Program-made: the position numbers and the translations under genes
In this document: piece after piece, positions 6,236 through 15,241 of the stretch
Position numbering within the stretch: position 1 is the first letter of the stretch
How the letters are laid out: every line of letters starts with the position of its first letter
From: Zipacnadum sp036504235
GTDB lineage: Bacteria > Armatimonadota > Zipacnadia > Zipacnadales > Zipacnadaceae
Assembly (NCBI GenBank): GCA_036504235.1
Contig: DASXVN010000077.1
Coordinates: 1-56,259, forward strand
Length of the DNA: 56,259 nucleotides
Direction: 5' to 3'
The notes under the pieces: model-generated
Seen by the model: the letters and a program-made list of their open reading frames with translations, nothing else
Told to the model about the DNA's origin: nothing
The model's database searches: none

Positions 6236-8179
6236 ATGCTTAGCCGTCACCTGCCGCCGCTCAAGCTGCTCTTACCCCCTCTCCTGCAAGGAGAGGGGGC
6301 AGGGGGTGAGGCCTCCCCCTCACCTCGACGTGTTCGTGGACTCAGTCTCCCGTTAGTCCTGCTCTGTCTCGGCGCGGTCCTGGCCCTGGCCGCCGGCGCC
6401 GCCTCGGCGGCGGACTCGCAACTGCACCGCGCCACCGTCGGCGGGCGCGTCTACTCGGTCAGCCCTCCTGCCCAGGTCAGCGCCGGCGGGGTGCTGGTGC
6501 CCCTCACTTTCGCCCGCCACGTCCTCGGCCTCACCGCTACCTCCACCGACCGCGTCAACTGGCGGCTGGAGTTCTTCGAGCGCAAGGCCAGCTTCCAGAT
6601 CGGCAGCCTCCAGGCGCAGGGCCCGGAGGGGCCGCTCACGCTGCCGACCGCGCCGGTAATGCTTTCGGGCGAGGTCTACGTTCCCGGGGAACTGCTGACC
6701 GCCGCCTGGGGTTGGCAACTGACCTCCGCCTCCACGCCGCAGGGCCTGGCCACGCTGCAGGTAGTCGCGCCCGGCGCGAACGTCGCGGAGGCCCGGGTCG
6801 GCGAGCAGAGCGACTGCAGCCGCCTGGTGTTGGAACTGGACGGCGCGAGTGCCTTTAGCTGGCACTTCTTCGGCGATTCCCTGGAGCTGTGCCTGCCGCC
6901 CGTGGCCGGAGCGATGCCGCGCCACCAGATGTCCCTGCAGGGCTACGACCTCAAGCACCTCCGGAGCGTCTCACGCGAGACCACCGAGGAAGGGGGTACA
7001 CTGGTGGACATCAACCTCAGCCAGGCGGGCGAGCCGCAGGTCTTCACCCTCGCCAACCCGGCGCGGATCGTGATTGACGTGCCGGGGATCGCCGCGCCGG
7101 CGACGCCCGCGCCGGGCACCGTGATTACGCCCGCGCCGCTCTCCCCGCCGGTCGCCGTCAAGCTACCCCCCGGCGCGCCTCGCTGGCAGGTCAAGCAGAT
7201 CACCGGCCCGCGCGGCCCGCTCACCCTGTACACGCTCAAGTTTGACCCCCGCAACTCACCGTGGGTGCTCAAGCCCGTCCTGGCGGGGACAACCCTTCAG
7301 CGGCACCGTTCGGTAGGGCGGATCGTGGATCGGGAAGGTGGGGCGGCCGGCATCAATGCGGGCTTTTTCGCCGGCAGCGGCCCCGCGGTGGGGCTGCTGG
7401 CCATCGACGGAGAGTGGATGTGTACGCCCGCCCATTCGGCCCAGCGCACCTCCCTGCTGATTGGCAAGTCCGGCGAGGTGAGAATGGGGCGGTGGCTGTT
7501 CCAGGGCCGCGTCACCTTCGGCGGTAGGAAATCCCTACCGGTGACCGACCTGAACCGCGGCCACTACGACGGCGATGAGCTGGTCGTCTACACGCGGCGC
7601 TGGGGCGAGACGGTGGACGGCAGCGACCTGTACACCCGTCTGATCGTCTCCGACCAGAACCTGGTCTTCGCCCGCGAGACAGCGGGGCAGGGGACCGTTA
7701 TCCCGGAGCGGGGCTACGTGGTCTCCGGGCGCGGCCGCTACGCTGAGCTGCTGCGCGAGATTCCGGTGGGGGAGACCGTGAAACTGGAGCTAGGCACCAA
7801 GCCGGACCTGCCCGAGGTCTGGTCGCTGCTGGAGGCCGGCCCTCGTCTGGTGGTGGACGGCCAGACCTGCAATTACGCGGACGTGGAGTGCTTCAAGAGT
7901 GATGTCTGCGCCCTCGGTTCGCGCTCGGCGGTGGGGATCACCAAGCGCGGCGAGGTGCTGCTGGTGGCCGTGGAAACGCCCGGGACTGACCGCGGCGGAC
8001 TGTTCCTCGACGAGATGGCCAAGCTGCTCAAACAGCTCGGGGCGTACCAGGCCATGAACCTCGACGGGGGCGGTTCCACGCAGGTCGCGCAAGGCGGGGA
8101 GATTCTCAATCGCGTGCACGACGACCCGCGCCCCGTCTCGACCGCGCTCGTGGTGGTGCCGCGGACGCCGGGGAGCTAG
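6236..8179 (+). CDS. Exported stalk-domain / phosphodiester glycosidase (NAGPA-like) protein
   Basis: The 647-residue product has a late hydrophobic export signal at about residues 36-57 (LSLPLVLLCLGAVLALAAG). A copper-amine-oxidase-like 'stalk' domain follows (about 60-180), then an AMIN-like beta domain (about 185-290) and a Pro-rich linker. The C-terminal half resembles the phosphodiester glycosidase (NAGPA) family, with NAGFFAGSG, RSAVGITKRGEV and NLDGGGSTQ. NAGPA-type enzymes cleave GlcNAc phosphodiesters, so a cell-wall or exopolysaccharide role is likely. The first 35 residues before the signal are encoded partly by a copy of the CCTCTCCTGCAAGGAGAGG repeat. No Shine-Dalgarno site precedes the ATG, so the true start is uncertain. 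Confidence 0.8.
   Translation: MLSRHLPPLKLLLPPLLQGEGAGGEASPSPRRVRGLSLPLVLLCLGAVLALAAGAASAADSQLHRATVGGRVYSVSPPAQVSAGGVLVPLTFARHVLGLTATSTDRVNWRLEFFERKASFQIGSLQAQGPEGPLTLPTAPVMLSGEVYVPGELLTAAWGWQLTSASTPQGLATLQVVAPGANVAEARVGEQSDCSRLVLELDGASAFSWHFFGDSLELCLPPVAGAMPRHQMSLQGYDLKHLRSVSRETTEEGGTLVDINLSQAGEPQVFTLANPARIVIDVPGIAAPATPAPGTVITPAPLSPPVAVKLPPGAPRWQVKQITGPRGPLTLYTLKFDPRNSPWVLKPVLAGTTLQRHRSVGRIVDREGGAAGINAGFFAGSGPAVGLLAIDGEWMCTPAHSAQRTSLLIGKSGEVRMGRWLFQGRVTFGGRKSLPVTDLNRGHYDGDELVVYTRRWGETVDGSDLYTRLIVSDQNLVFARETAGQGTVIPERGYVVSGRGRYAELLREIPVGETVKLELGTKPDLPEVWSLLEAGPRLVVDGQTCNYADVECFKSDVCALGSRSAVGITKRGEVLLVAVETPGTDRGGLFLDEMAKLLKQLGAYQAMNLDGGGSTQVAQGGEILNRVHDDPRPVSTALVVVPRTPGS
6270..6335. repeat. 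CCCTCTCC-type palindromic repeat inside a coding region
   Basis: CCCCCTCTCCT, loop GCA, AGGAGAGGGGG, then a GGGTGAGGCC tail. The same hairpin-plus-tail recurs at 8308-8350, 40913-40950 and 42302-42338. Here it is translated as a PPLLQGEGAGGEASP segment ahead of the signal peptide of the NAGPA-like gene. Confidence 0.8.
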
Positions 8180-8210
8180 GTAGTGCGGGGCGGGCTGGCC
8201 GTTGCCGTAC

Positions 8211-8283
8211 TGTAGGGCGGGGGCTCGTACCCCGCCGACTAACTTCTGCTTGGCGACGGCGGGGTACAAGCCCCCGCCCTACA
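8211..8283. repeat. Complete inverted-pair palindromic repeat (GTAGGGCGGGGGC type)
   Basis: The outer arms 8211-8225 and 8269-8283 form 15 perfect base pairs. The inner arms 8227-8237 and 8257-8267 form 11 more, separated from the outer arms by one or two unpaired bases. The apex is about 19 bases. It fills the gap between two plus-strand genes and is flanked by GGCCGTT on the left. Confidence 0.85.
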
Positions 8284-8307
8284 GGGGAAAAGGCCGTTCG
8301 CCTTTCT

Positions 8308-8334
8308 CCCCCCTCTCCTGCAAGGAGAGGGGGG
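8308..8334. repeat. CCCTCTCC-type hairpin repeat
   Basis: A 12-bp perfect stem with loop GCA, followed by GCGGGGGGGGTGAGGCC. It is the same element as inside the preceding gene, 25 bases downstream of the repeat at 8211-8283 and 55 bases before the next start codon. Confidence 0.85.
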
Positions 8335-8388
8335 CGGGGGGGGTGAGGCCCTGCTTCCCCCTAATCCATCATCCGAGGTGATTCGGTC

Positions 8389-11025
8389 ATGCGCCGCGTG
8401 ACCTACTGGCTGTTCGCGATTCTGCTGCTGGTATCTCTGCTGCTCTCCGGCTGCGGCGACTGGAGCCGCGCCCGCTACAACCGTAGCCACGGCGCCTTCT
8501 CGGCGCAAGACTTGCTGGCGCAGCGTCCCTGGCTGCAGGACGTTACCCCCGACTGGCACGTCCAGATTGACTACAGCCAGGCCCTGCCCGGCTTCGCCGC
8601 GCTGGCCGGCTTCCCCCTCGGCAACGGCCACGTCTTCGCCGCCACCGGCCTGCGCTACCCCCTCGGCACGCTGGAGAACCTCCTCGGGCCCACCTACCAA
8701 AAGACCGGCGGCACCTTCGGCCAGGTCATCCCGGCGCTGGAAGTCGGCGGCCAAACCGTCAACTGGCGGCAGCAGGCCATGACCTGGGTGCGCCCGGGCG
8801 GAATGGTGCGGACCATCTCCGGGACCAGCGACGGACTATCGCTGACCACCTACGATTACGTGCCCCCCGACCTCCCGGCGGTCGTGCGGATCGCGGTCGT
8901 CGACAACCAGAGCCAGGGCCGGTCCTTCTCCGGGATCAGCCTCGCGCACGCCTTCAGCGCCCCGGCCACGGCAGCGGGCAGCGAGGTTCAACTTGGCACG
9001 GCCAGCGCCGGAATGCGCGCCGGCTACCTGGACAGCCGCGCCGAGGTCACCAAGCAGTTCGCCGCGCCGCTGGACCTGGCCCAGACCCAGCGCGACACCG
9101 CGCCCGGCCTCAACGAGAACTCCCTCGCCCTGCGCTGCCCCCTGGGCAAGCTCGGCCCCGGCCAGTCCGTAGTCAAGATCTTCTACCTGATCGTCACCAC
9201 GCCCCAGGACGACGGCAGCGCGACGCTGGCGAAGCTGCGCGCTGGGCTGACCACCCTCGACGCCACGCACCAGTACTGGCAGCAGCGCGCCGAACAGACC
9301 GTCCAAGTCACCGGCCCCGACACCCGGCTCAACGATTTCCTGCAGATCGAGAAGTACCTCTGCCAGGTGCAGCAGGCGGCCGGCGGCGGCTTCTCGCCGA
9401 TGCACGGCTACACCAAGTGCTGGATCCGCGACTCCAACGGCCCCGTCCGCTACCTGACCTCCTGCGGTGATTTCGAGGCGGTCAAGCGGCATTTGCAGTA
9501 CCAGTTCGCCGGCTACGCGCGGCAGGGCAAGGTCAGCAACAACCTGACGCTGGACCTGCCCTTGACCGGCCCGGTCCCCGCGGTGGACTGGGAGAAAGCC
9601 CCCGCCCCCGGCGCGGAGATCGCGAGTTTCATGATCCTCCAGCGCTACTGGTACTGGCTGGCGACCGGGGACAACGACCTGATCCGCGAGCAGTGGCCGA
9701 TGCTGCGCCGGTGCCTCCTGGCCCAGCGCGTGGACGAGCGGGGCACGCTGCCCTTCTTCGGCGATGAGACCTTCCGCTTCCCCGGCTACGAGCTGTTCGG
9801 GGCCGGCCGGCCCGCGCCCGACTGGCTATGTATGCAGACGCAATCGCTGGACTCCTGCCGCGAGTACGTGGTGGCCGCGCGGGGTCTGGCGGAGATGGCG
9901 GCGGCGATTGGCCACGCTGGCGAGGTCGCCGACTACCAGGCCCGCGCCGAGCGGGTGCGCGCCGCGGTCGAGAAGTACTTCTGGCAGCCGGACCACGGTC
10001 TGTACGCGCCGGCGCTGTCCCCGCTGACCAATCAGGTTCAGCAGAACCCCTTTGCGCCGGTGAATCTGCACTGCTGGTGGCTCGGCTACCCCGGCGACCT
10101 CACGCGCCAGCAGAGCGACCTGACCCAGACGCTGCGCTATCTGGCCAAGCCCAGCGGCACGCTGCTGAGCACCCCACTGGTGGGCTACTATGTGCCGATG
10201 ACCCCCGGCTACCTCGTCTACGCGCTGGCGGCGACCGACCATCCCGCCCGCGGCCAGGCGCTGGAGGCGCTGCTAAACGCCGCCGAGGCGAGCGGGGGCT
10301 ACGCGGAGATGAACACGCCGGAGGACGTGCCCTCCGCCGCGGTTTGGGGCCTGCACCGCTTCCGGCCCTGGGAGGGCGGCCTCAACGCGGACGCCGCGCT
10401 CTACGCGCTGACCGGCCTCCAGGTGAACATGCCCCTGCGCCGGGTGACGCTCCGCCCCTGGCTGCCGCCCGGCTCGCCGGGCTTCACGGTGACCAATCTG
10501 GCAGCCGGCAAGTGCCGGCTCAAGCTGGAGGTTACGCCTACCGGCTGCACGGTGACGCGCGGGCCGGACGAGGACCCGCAGCCGCTGACCGTAGTGCTGC
10601 GGGGTCTGCCCGCACCGGTATCGCTAGCGCCGGGCCAGAGCGTGAAGGCGAGCCTGGCTCTGGGCGCGACCGCGAAACTCGCCCCGGCGGTGCCCTTCAC
10701 CTGGAGCCCACCCGCGACCGGCGCGCGGCAGGTCCTGCTCACCTGGGACCCGCAGACGGTCGCCGCGCATCCGGGCCACACGGTGCTCGACACCCGCCTC
10801 ACCTGGCCGATCAGCTACCTGAAGCAGATGCTCCTGGACGCCAAGGGTCAGCGCCGGGCGGACGCCGTGCTGGCCGATGTGGGCTGGCCGGGCGCCTTCC
10901 GGCGCGATGATTACTGGACGCAGGGCGAGGGCGGGCAACTCCTGGCGGAGTTCGAAAAGGCCGGGGGGAAGGTCCAGCGCCTCGACACCGGCCGCCGCCT
11001 GAGTGACGCGGTACCGGATATCTAG
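8389..11025 (+). CDS. Lipoprotein six-hairpin glycosidase (GH15/debranching-like)
   Basis: The 878-residue protein begins with a lipoprotein signal ending in LLLSGC, so Cys22 would be lipidated. The N-terminal ~270 residues look like a beta-sandwich. From about 300 to 690 an (alpha/alpha)6-barrel glycosidase is suggested by GYTKCWIRDSNGPVRYLT, GTLPFFGDETFRF, ARGLAEMAAAIG and LHRFRPWEGGLNADA. A C-terminal beta region follows, then about 100 residues with no match I know. I infer retaining or inverting hydrolysis of an alpha-glucan or similar glycan at the cell surface. The catalytic acids were not assigned. The substrate is unknown. Confidence 0.75.
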   Translation: MRRVTYWLFAILLLVSLLLSGCGDWSRARYNRSHGAFSAQDLLAQRPWLQDVTPDWHVQIDYSQALPGFAALAGFPLGNGHVFAATGLRYPLGTLENLLGPTYQKTGGTFGQVIPALEVGGQTVNWRQQAMTWVRPGGMVRTISGTSDGLSLTTYDYVPPDLPAVVRIAVVDNQSQGRSFSGISLAHAFSAPATAAGSEVQLGTASAGMRAGYLDSRAEVTKQFAAPLDLAQTQRDTAPGLNENSLALRCPLGKLGPGQSVVKIFYLIVTTPQDDGSATLAKLRAGLTTLDATHQYWQQRAEQTVQVTGPDTRLNDFLQIEKYLCQVQQAAGGGFSPMHGYTKCWIRDSNGPVRYLTSCGDFEAVKRHLQYQFAGYARQGKVSNNLTLDLPLTGPVPAVDWEKAPAPGAEIASFMILQRYWYWLATGDNDLIREQWPMLRRCLLAQRVDERGTLPFFGDETFRFPGYELFGAGRPAPDWLCMQTQSLDSCREYVVAARGLAEMAAAIGHAGEVADYQARAERVRAAVEKYFWQPDHGLYAPALSPLTNQVQQNPFAPVNLHCWWLGYPGDLTRQQSDLTQTLRYLAKPSGTLLSTPLVGYYVPMTPGYLVYALAATDHPARGQALEALLNAAEASGGYAEMNTPEDVPSAAVWGLHRFRPWEGGLNADAALYALTGLQVNMPLRRVTLRPWLPPGSPGFTVTNLAAGKCRLKLEVTPTGCTVTRGPDEDPQPLTVVLRGLPAPVSLAPGQSVKASLALGATAKLAPAVPFTWSPPATGARQVLLTWDPQTVAAHPGHTVLDTRLTWPISYLKQMLLDAKGQRRADAVLADVGWPGAFRRDDYWTQGEGGQLLAEFEKAGGKVQRLDTGRRLSDAVPDI

Positions 11026-11040
11026 GGGGAGGCGGTCGCG

Positions 11041-11096
11041 TGTAGGGCGGGGGCTACGCAGGATGTCCTGAGCCTGTCGAAGGGTCCCCCGCCGCG
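11041..11096. repeat. Single palindromic repeat with a CCTGAGCCTGTCGAAGGG cassette in its loop
   Basis: The arms GGGCGGGGGCTACG and TCCCCCGCC are those of the 1-62 and 51398-51424 repeats. Here they are separated by CAGGATGTCCTGAGCCTGTCGAAGGG instead of a short apex. The 18-base cassette lies at 11067-11084. Confidence 0.75.
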
Positions 11097-11110
11097 ACGT
11101 TAGCCGTATT

Positions 11111-11226
11111 CCCGTAGGGGCGCGTTTTGGCCCGTCCGCGGGACAACACACGCCCGTACGCTGCCGGTCAGTTAGCGAGCGGGCGTGTGTTGCTCCGCTT
11201 CGCTCCGCAAAACGCGCCCCTACGGG
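11111..11226. repeat. Cruciform-type inverted-pair repeat (GTAGGGGCGCGTTTT type)
   Basis: Outer arms 11111-11128 / 11209-11226 form 18 bp and inner arms 11145-11156 / 11180-11191 form 12 bp. Side hairpin 1 (11129-11144) has stem CCCG/CGGG and loop TCCG. Side segment 2 (11192-11208) pairs poorly. It lies between convergent genes. No terminator with a T-tract is evident apart from this structure. Confidence 0.85.
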
Positions 11227-11255
11227 GAACGGCCAGACGCGCCCGGCCGCCCCTC

Positions 11256-13253
11256 TTACTTCCACGGCAGCGGCGGGGTCGGCCCCAGGTGCTCGGTCAG
11301 CCACGGCACGAAATCCCGCACGAAGCGGTCGCAATAGTTGAAGACCACGAACCCGCCCGCGCCGGCCTGCCGGGCTGCCTCGACTTGCTCGTACATATCC
11401 TGCGGCGAGTTCAGGCGGCAGGCGTCGCTGAAGGCGCCGATGCCCACCGCGAGGGGCACGCTGCCCTGCAGCAGCCGGATTTCCTCGGCCGTCCACGCTT
11501 TGTACTTCACCAGGTCATCGCTGTAATTCATGGGACAAATGAAGTCCACCAGGCCCTCGCGGGCCCACTGGGCGGGCCTCTGGCCGATCTCGTCCGGGTT
11601 GTTCACCCAGTCGGGGAAAACGCACACGGAAAGCTGGACCTCGGGCCGCACCGCCTTGAGCTGGGTCCGTAGCGCCCGCAGCAGCTTGGTCAGGACCCCC
11701 GCCCGCCACTGCAAGAAACTCCCCCGCAGCGCTCCGGTGGTGACGTCCTGCGGCCACTGGGCCGCCTTGACCCCCATCTCCTGCTCGAACTGCGCCCGGC
11801 AGCGCGCGCAGACGCACGTGTCGGTGGCGTCGTAGCGGAAGTAGTCCAGTTGCAGCCCCGGCGGCTGGTAGCGCATCACGATCTCGGTGGCCACGGCGAG
11901 CAGTTGCTCCTGGTTGCGCGGATCGGTGGGGCAGAGCCAGTCGCTGGTGTGGCCCTGGCTGTCCAGCATGAGCCGGCCCGCGGCGGCCAGCGCGCGTTTG
12001 GTGGCCGCGTCGGCGTAGAGTGTACTGAGCGCCAGCAGTCGCGGGTGGAGCTGCAGCCCGTGTTTGCCGGCGGCCGCCGCCGCGTCGGCCAGGCAGTCAC
12101 GCTTGGTCTCCGTAGTGCGCGGCAGAATCTGGCTCGGGTACCACGCGACCCCGGCGCTGGCGACAAAGGGGAAGATCACGTTGAAGTGCCCGGCCTGCAG
12201 TTGCGTCGCGGCGGTCTCCCAGTCCGGACTCGCTTGGGGCATCGCCCAGACGCCGCGGATCTCGGGCGGCGGCCCCGGCGAGGTCTTCTGGTACGCCTGT
12301 AGCGCCACGGCCCGGGCCTGCTGCGCCTGATCCATGGCCAGGCCGAGTTGCCCCTGATTCACCAGGTCGTTCAGCCCCCAGACCAGGGCCTCCGCTTGTT
12401 TGGCGAGCCGCCAGGCCTCCGCGTCGATGGTCGCATCCGGCGCGCGCCAAGCGTTCATCATGTCCCCCAGCGAGGCGTAAGTCCCAATCGGGCCCAGCTC
12501 GCGGACATTATGCGGCAGGGCTCCGCTGACCACGCCGGGGGAGAGTCGCCCCAGCAGCGCCCAGAGCAGCCCCGCCAGCGCCGGCGCGTCCTCCGCGCGG
12601 GGCACAAAGCCGAGGAAGGCCCCCGCCTCGCTCAGCGTGATCGCCCGCTGCGCCTCGACCTGGCCGGTAGGCCCCCACCAGCCGACAGTGATCGCCTGGT
12701 CCGGCAGCATCGTGAAGGAGCGCTGGAAATGCGGGGTCAGCGTGAGGCTCGCGGGGGCGCCCGGCAGATTCACCACATCGGTATGCAGCGCGACCTGCGT
12801 GGACGAGTCAATGGGGGTGAAATCCGTGGTTTTGACGCCCAGGCGCGTCTCGATCTGCGCCCCGGCCACGTGAAAGGCCACCAGCGGCACGCCCTTGTCC
12901 AGCGCCGCGAGCAGTTGCTTGACCTCCGCCGGACTCAGCGCACGGTTGTAGGGCAGCACAATCGCCCGGGGGGCGCGGAGGTCCTCGAGGCCCTGGTCAA
13001 CCTCGCCGTCGGTGGTCTCGCGGAAGGCCAGACCCGCCCGGGTCAGCGCCGCGCGCACCGCCTCGAAAGCGTCATTGGCGATCCCGGCCATCCATTGGGC
13101 CTCCGGCGCGCCCAGGGAGGTGCCCCGAATGACCAGCACGTACGGCCGGACGGCCGAGGTCAGCGGGGCTTTCGGCGGCAGCGCGATTTCGGTGTCGCCC
13201 CGCGCGCCGACCGCCAGCATTAGTAGCAGCGCCGCCGCCAGGACCTGCCTCAT
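11256..13253 (-). CDS. Secreted GHL10-like (DUF187 / family-10-like) glycoside hydrolase
   Basis: The 665-residue protein has a signal peptide (residues 1-19, ending VGARG). About 300 residues of ThuA/BPL-like or unassigned alpha/beta sequence follow (PYVLVIRG, IVLPYNRALSP). The C-terminal TIM barrel starts at EIRGVWAMPQASPDWETAATQL and continues with GLQLHPRLLALS, PPGLQLDYFRYDATDTC, VQLSVCVFPDWVNNPDEIGQ and LVDFICPMNYSDD. This is the pattern of GHL10 proteins acting on peptidoglycan or other glycans. Its ATG overlaps the stop of the upstream ABC transporter gene (ATGA), so the two are translationally coupled. Confidence 0.8.
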   Translation of the reverse strand: MRQVLAAALLLMLAVGARGDTEIALPPKAPLTSAVRPYVLVIRGTSLGAPEAQWMAGIANDAFEAVRAALTRAGLAFRETTDGEVDQGLEDLRAPRAIVLPYNRALSPAEVKQLLAALDKGVPLVAFHVAGAQIETRLGVKTTDFTPIDSSTQVALHTDVVNLPGAPASLTLTPHFQRSFTMLPDQAITVGWWGPTGQVEAQRAITLSEAGAFLGFVPRAEDAPALAGLLWALLGRLSPGVVSGALPHNVRELGPIGTYASLGDMMNAWRAPDATIDAEAWRLAKQAEALVWGLNDLVNQGQLGLAMDQAQQARAVALQAYQKTSPGPPPEIRGVWAMPQASPDWETAATQLQAGHFNVIFPFVASAGVAWYPSQILPRTTETKRDCLADAAAAAGKHGLQLHPRLLALSTLYADAATKRALAAAGRLMLDSQGHTSDWLCPTDPRNQEQLLAVATEIVMRYQPPGLQLDYFRYDATDTCVCARCRAQFEQEMGVKAAQWPQDVTTGALRGSFLQWRAGVLTKLLRALRTQLKAVRPEVQLSVCVFPDWVNNPDEIGQRPAQWAREGLVDFICPMNYSDDLVKYKAWTAEEIRLLQGSVPLAVGIGAFSDACRLNSPQDMYEQVEAARQAGAGGFVVFNYCDRFVRDFVPWLTEHLGPTPPLPWK

Positions 13254-15097
13254 TCGCCCTTCTCCTCTTTGTCCCGGAGCATGGCCTCATGCTCCTCGAT
13301 CTTCTCCTGGCCGCGCTTGAACTGCACCTCGCAGAGCTTGGCGTACAGCCCGCCGGCCACCGCCAGCTCCGCGTGCGTGCCCCGTTCCACGATCTGCCCG
13401 TGGTCGAGGACCAGGATCTGGTTGGCGTTCATGACCGTCGAGAGCCGGTGGGCGATGCTGAAGGTGGTGCGGTTCTTCATCAGGGTTTCCAGGGCTTCCT
13501 GGATGAGCGCCTCGGACTCGGAGTCCAGGTCGGAGGTCGCCTCGTCCAGGATGAGGATGCGCGGGTTGCGCAAGATGGCGCGGGCGATGGAGATGCGCTG
13601 GCGCTGACCGCCGCTGAGCCGGTCGCCGCGCTCGCCCACCTGCGTCTCGTAGCCGTCGGGGAACTCCATGATGAAGTTGTGCGCGTTGGCGGCGATGGCC
13701 GCCTGCACGACTTCCTCATCGCTGGCCTCGGGGCGGCCGTACTTGATGTTCTCGCGCAGCGACCCGGAAAACAGGAAGTCCTCCTGCAGCACCATGCCGA
13801 TATTGCCGCGCAGGGTGCGGACCGAGACATCGCGCACGTCGATCCCGTCAATCAGAATCTGGCCCAGATTGGGGTCGTAGAAGCGGGGGATGAGTTGCAC
13901 CAGCGTGCTCTTGCCGCTCCCGGAGGGCCCCACCAGCGCCACGACCTGCCCCGGCTCGGCGACCAGGTTGATGTCGCGCAGCACCGGCTCGGTCGCCTCA
14001 TAGGAGAAATCCACGTGGCGCAATTCCACCCGCCCCACCACGTGCTCCAGCTTCACGGCGTTCTGGCGCTCCTGAATCTCCTGCGGCGTGTCCAGCGTGT
14101 CGAAAATGCGGTCCACCGCGGACATGGCGTTGTTGAGTACGTCGTTGACCGTGACCAGGGAGATAATCGGCTGGAACATCATCCACAGGTAGCCGCGGAA
14201 GGCGATCAGCGCCCCCAGGGTCAGCGTTCCCTGGTAGAGGATCAGGTAGGAGCCGTAGGCCAGGACGGTCAGGTCCGCCAGGCCGGTGATGAGGTTGGCG
14301 TTGTTGCCCAGGATGGCGCGCAGCTTGCCCAGGCGCACGTTTAGGCGGATGGTGTCGCGAATCTCCTTGACGAAGCGCCGCGCCTCCCACTGCTCGCGGG
14401 CGAAGCCCTTGACCACCTTGATGCCGGCGATATCCTCCGAGAGCATCGAATAGACCTGCGAGAACTGGTCGCGCTGCTCGGCGGCTTCACGCCGGATCTG
14501 CTTGCGCATGGACAGGAAGTTCACGATGTACAGCGGCAGGGAGATGGTCGCGAGCAGCGCCATGCGCCAGTTGATCAGGAACATGATGACGATGGAGGCG
14601 ACCAGCAGGACGGTATCGCTGATCACCTGCACCAGGTTGCCGGACAGGGTGGCCTGGATGGCGTCCACGTCGTAGAGGATGCGGGCCATGATCCAGCCGT
14701 GCGGATTCTGTTCGTAGAAAGTGAGGGAGAGGCGCTGCAGATGGCGGAAGAGCTTCTGGCGCACGTCGAAGAGGATGCGGTTGCCGACGACCAGCAGAAT
14801 CATCTGCTGCATGTAGCCGACGGCCCACTGCAGGACATACACCACCGCGAGGGCCAGGAAGATGACCCCCACGAACCGGGCGGCCTCATCGCGTCCCGGG
14901 AGCGCCTGGGGAGCGGCCGCCAGGGGGCCGGTGGTCCGGGTGGCGGCCACCACCCCGAACAGCTTGAGCTTGTCCACCAGCATCCCGACGACCCAGGGCA
15001 TGAGCAGGGTGAAGCCCCGCCCGGCGAAGACCAGGAAAGTCGCGAAGACCAGCAGCCAGCGGTAGCGGCGGGCAAAGCCCAAGAATCGCCAGAACAT
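13250..15097 (-). CDS. ABC transporter, fused permease and ATPase (MsbA/BmrA-like exporter)
   Basis: The 615-residue half-transporter likely homodimerises in the inner membrane and exports lipids, glycolipids or drugs. Membrane helices span about residues 15-310, with an unusual hydrophilic Ala/Thr-rich insertion after helix 1 (around residues 50-75). The nucleotide-binding domain has Walker A GPSGSGKST (about 388), signature LSGGQRQR (about 493), Walker B ILILDEATSDLDSE and the H-loop AHRLS. A charged Glu/Lys tail follows. AAGGTTGG precedes the start. It is coupled to the downstream GHL10-like gene, hinting at envelope glycan handling. The substrate cannot be told from sequence. Confidence 0.92.
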   Translation of the reverse strand: MFWRFLGFARRYRWLLVFATFLVFAGRGFTLLMPWVVGMLVDKLKLFGVVAATRTTGPLAAAPQALPGRDEAARFVGVIFLALAVVYVLQWAVGYMQQMILLVVGNRILFDVRQKLFRHLQRLSLTFYEQNPHGWIMARILYDVDAIQATLSGNLVQVISDTVLLVASIVIMFLINWRMALLATISLPLYIVNFLSMRKQIRREAAEQRDQFSQVYSMLSEDIAGIKVVKGFAREQWEARRFVKEIRDTIRLNVRLGKLRAILGNNANLITGLADLTVLAYGSYLILYQGTLTLGALIAFRGYLWMMFQPIISLVTVNDVLNNAMSAVDRIFDTLDTPQEIQERQNAVKLEHVVGRVELRHVDFSYEATEPVLRDINLVAEPGQVVALVGPSGSGKSTLVQLIPRFYDPNLGQILIDGIDVRDVSVRTLRGNIGMVLQEDFLFSGSLRENIKYGRPEASDEEVVQAAIAANAHNFIMEFPDGYETQVGERGDRLSGGQRQRISIARAILRNPRILILDEATSDLDSESEALIQEALETLMKNRTTFSIAHRLSTVMNANQILVLDHGQIVERGTHAELAVAGGLYAKLCEVQFKRGQEKIEEHEAMLRDKEEKGE

Positions 15098-15179
15098 AGA
15101 CCAACCTTACTGTCGTTTGGGGAGGCCGACGCGGTCCCCTGTCCTCAGATTCCGCAGCGGCGCGCTGCGTCCTCCCTGT

Positions 15180-15212
15180 CAAAGAAAACGGGGACACCGA
15201 AGGGGTGTCCCC
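15180..15212 (-). terminator. Intrinsic terminator of the response regulator gene
   Basis: On the minus strand: GGGGACACC, 5-base loop, GGTGTCCCC, then GTTTTCTTTG. A 9-bp perfect stem with a T-rich tail lies 30 bases after the regulator stop. It separates the regulator from the ABC transporter gene. Confidence 0.88.
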
Positions 15213-15241
15213 GAAAGTCGTCTCGTTAGCGAGCGGCCTGC

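Noticed and set aside
11111..11226. Simple bidirectional terminator
   Set aside because: It has no T-tract and the same structure occurs between genes in the same direction (20170, 40762), so termination is not its general role.
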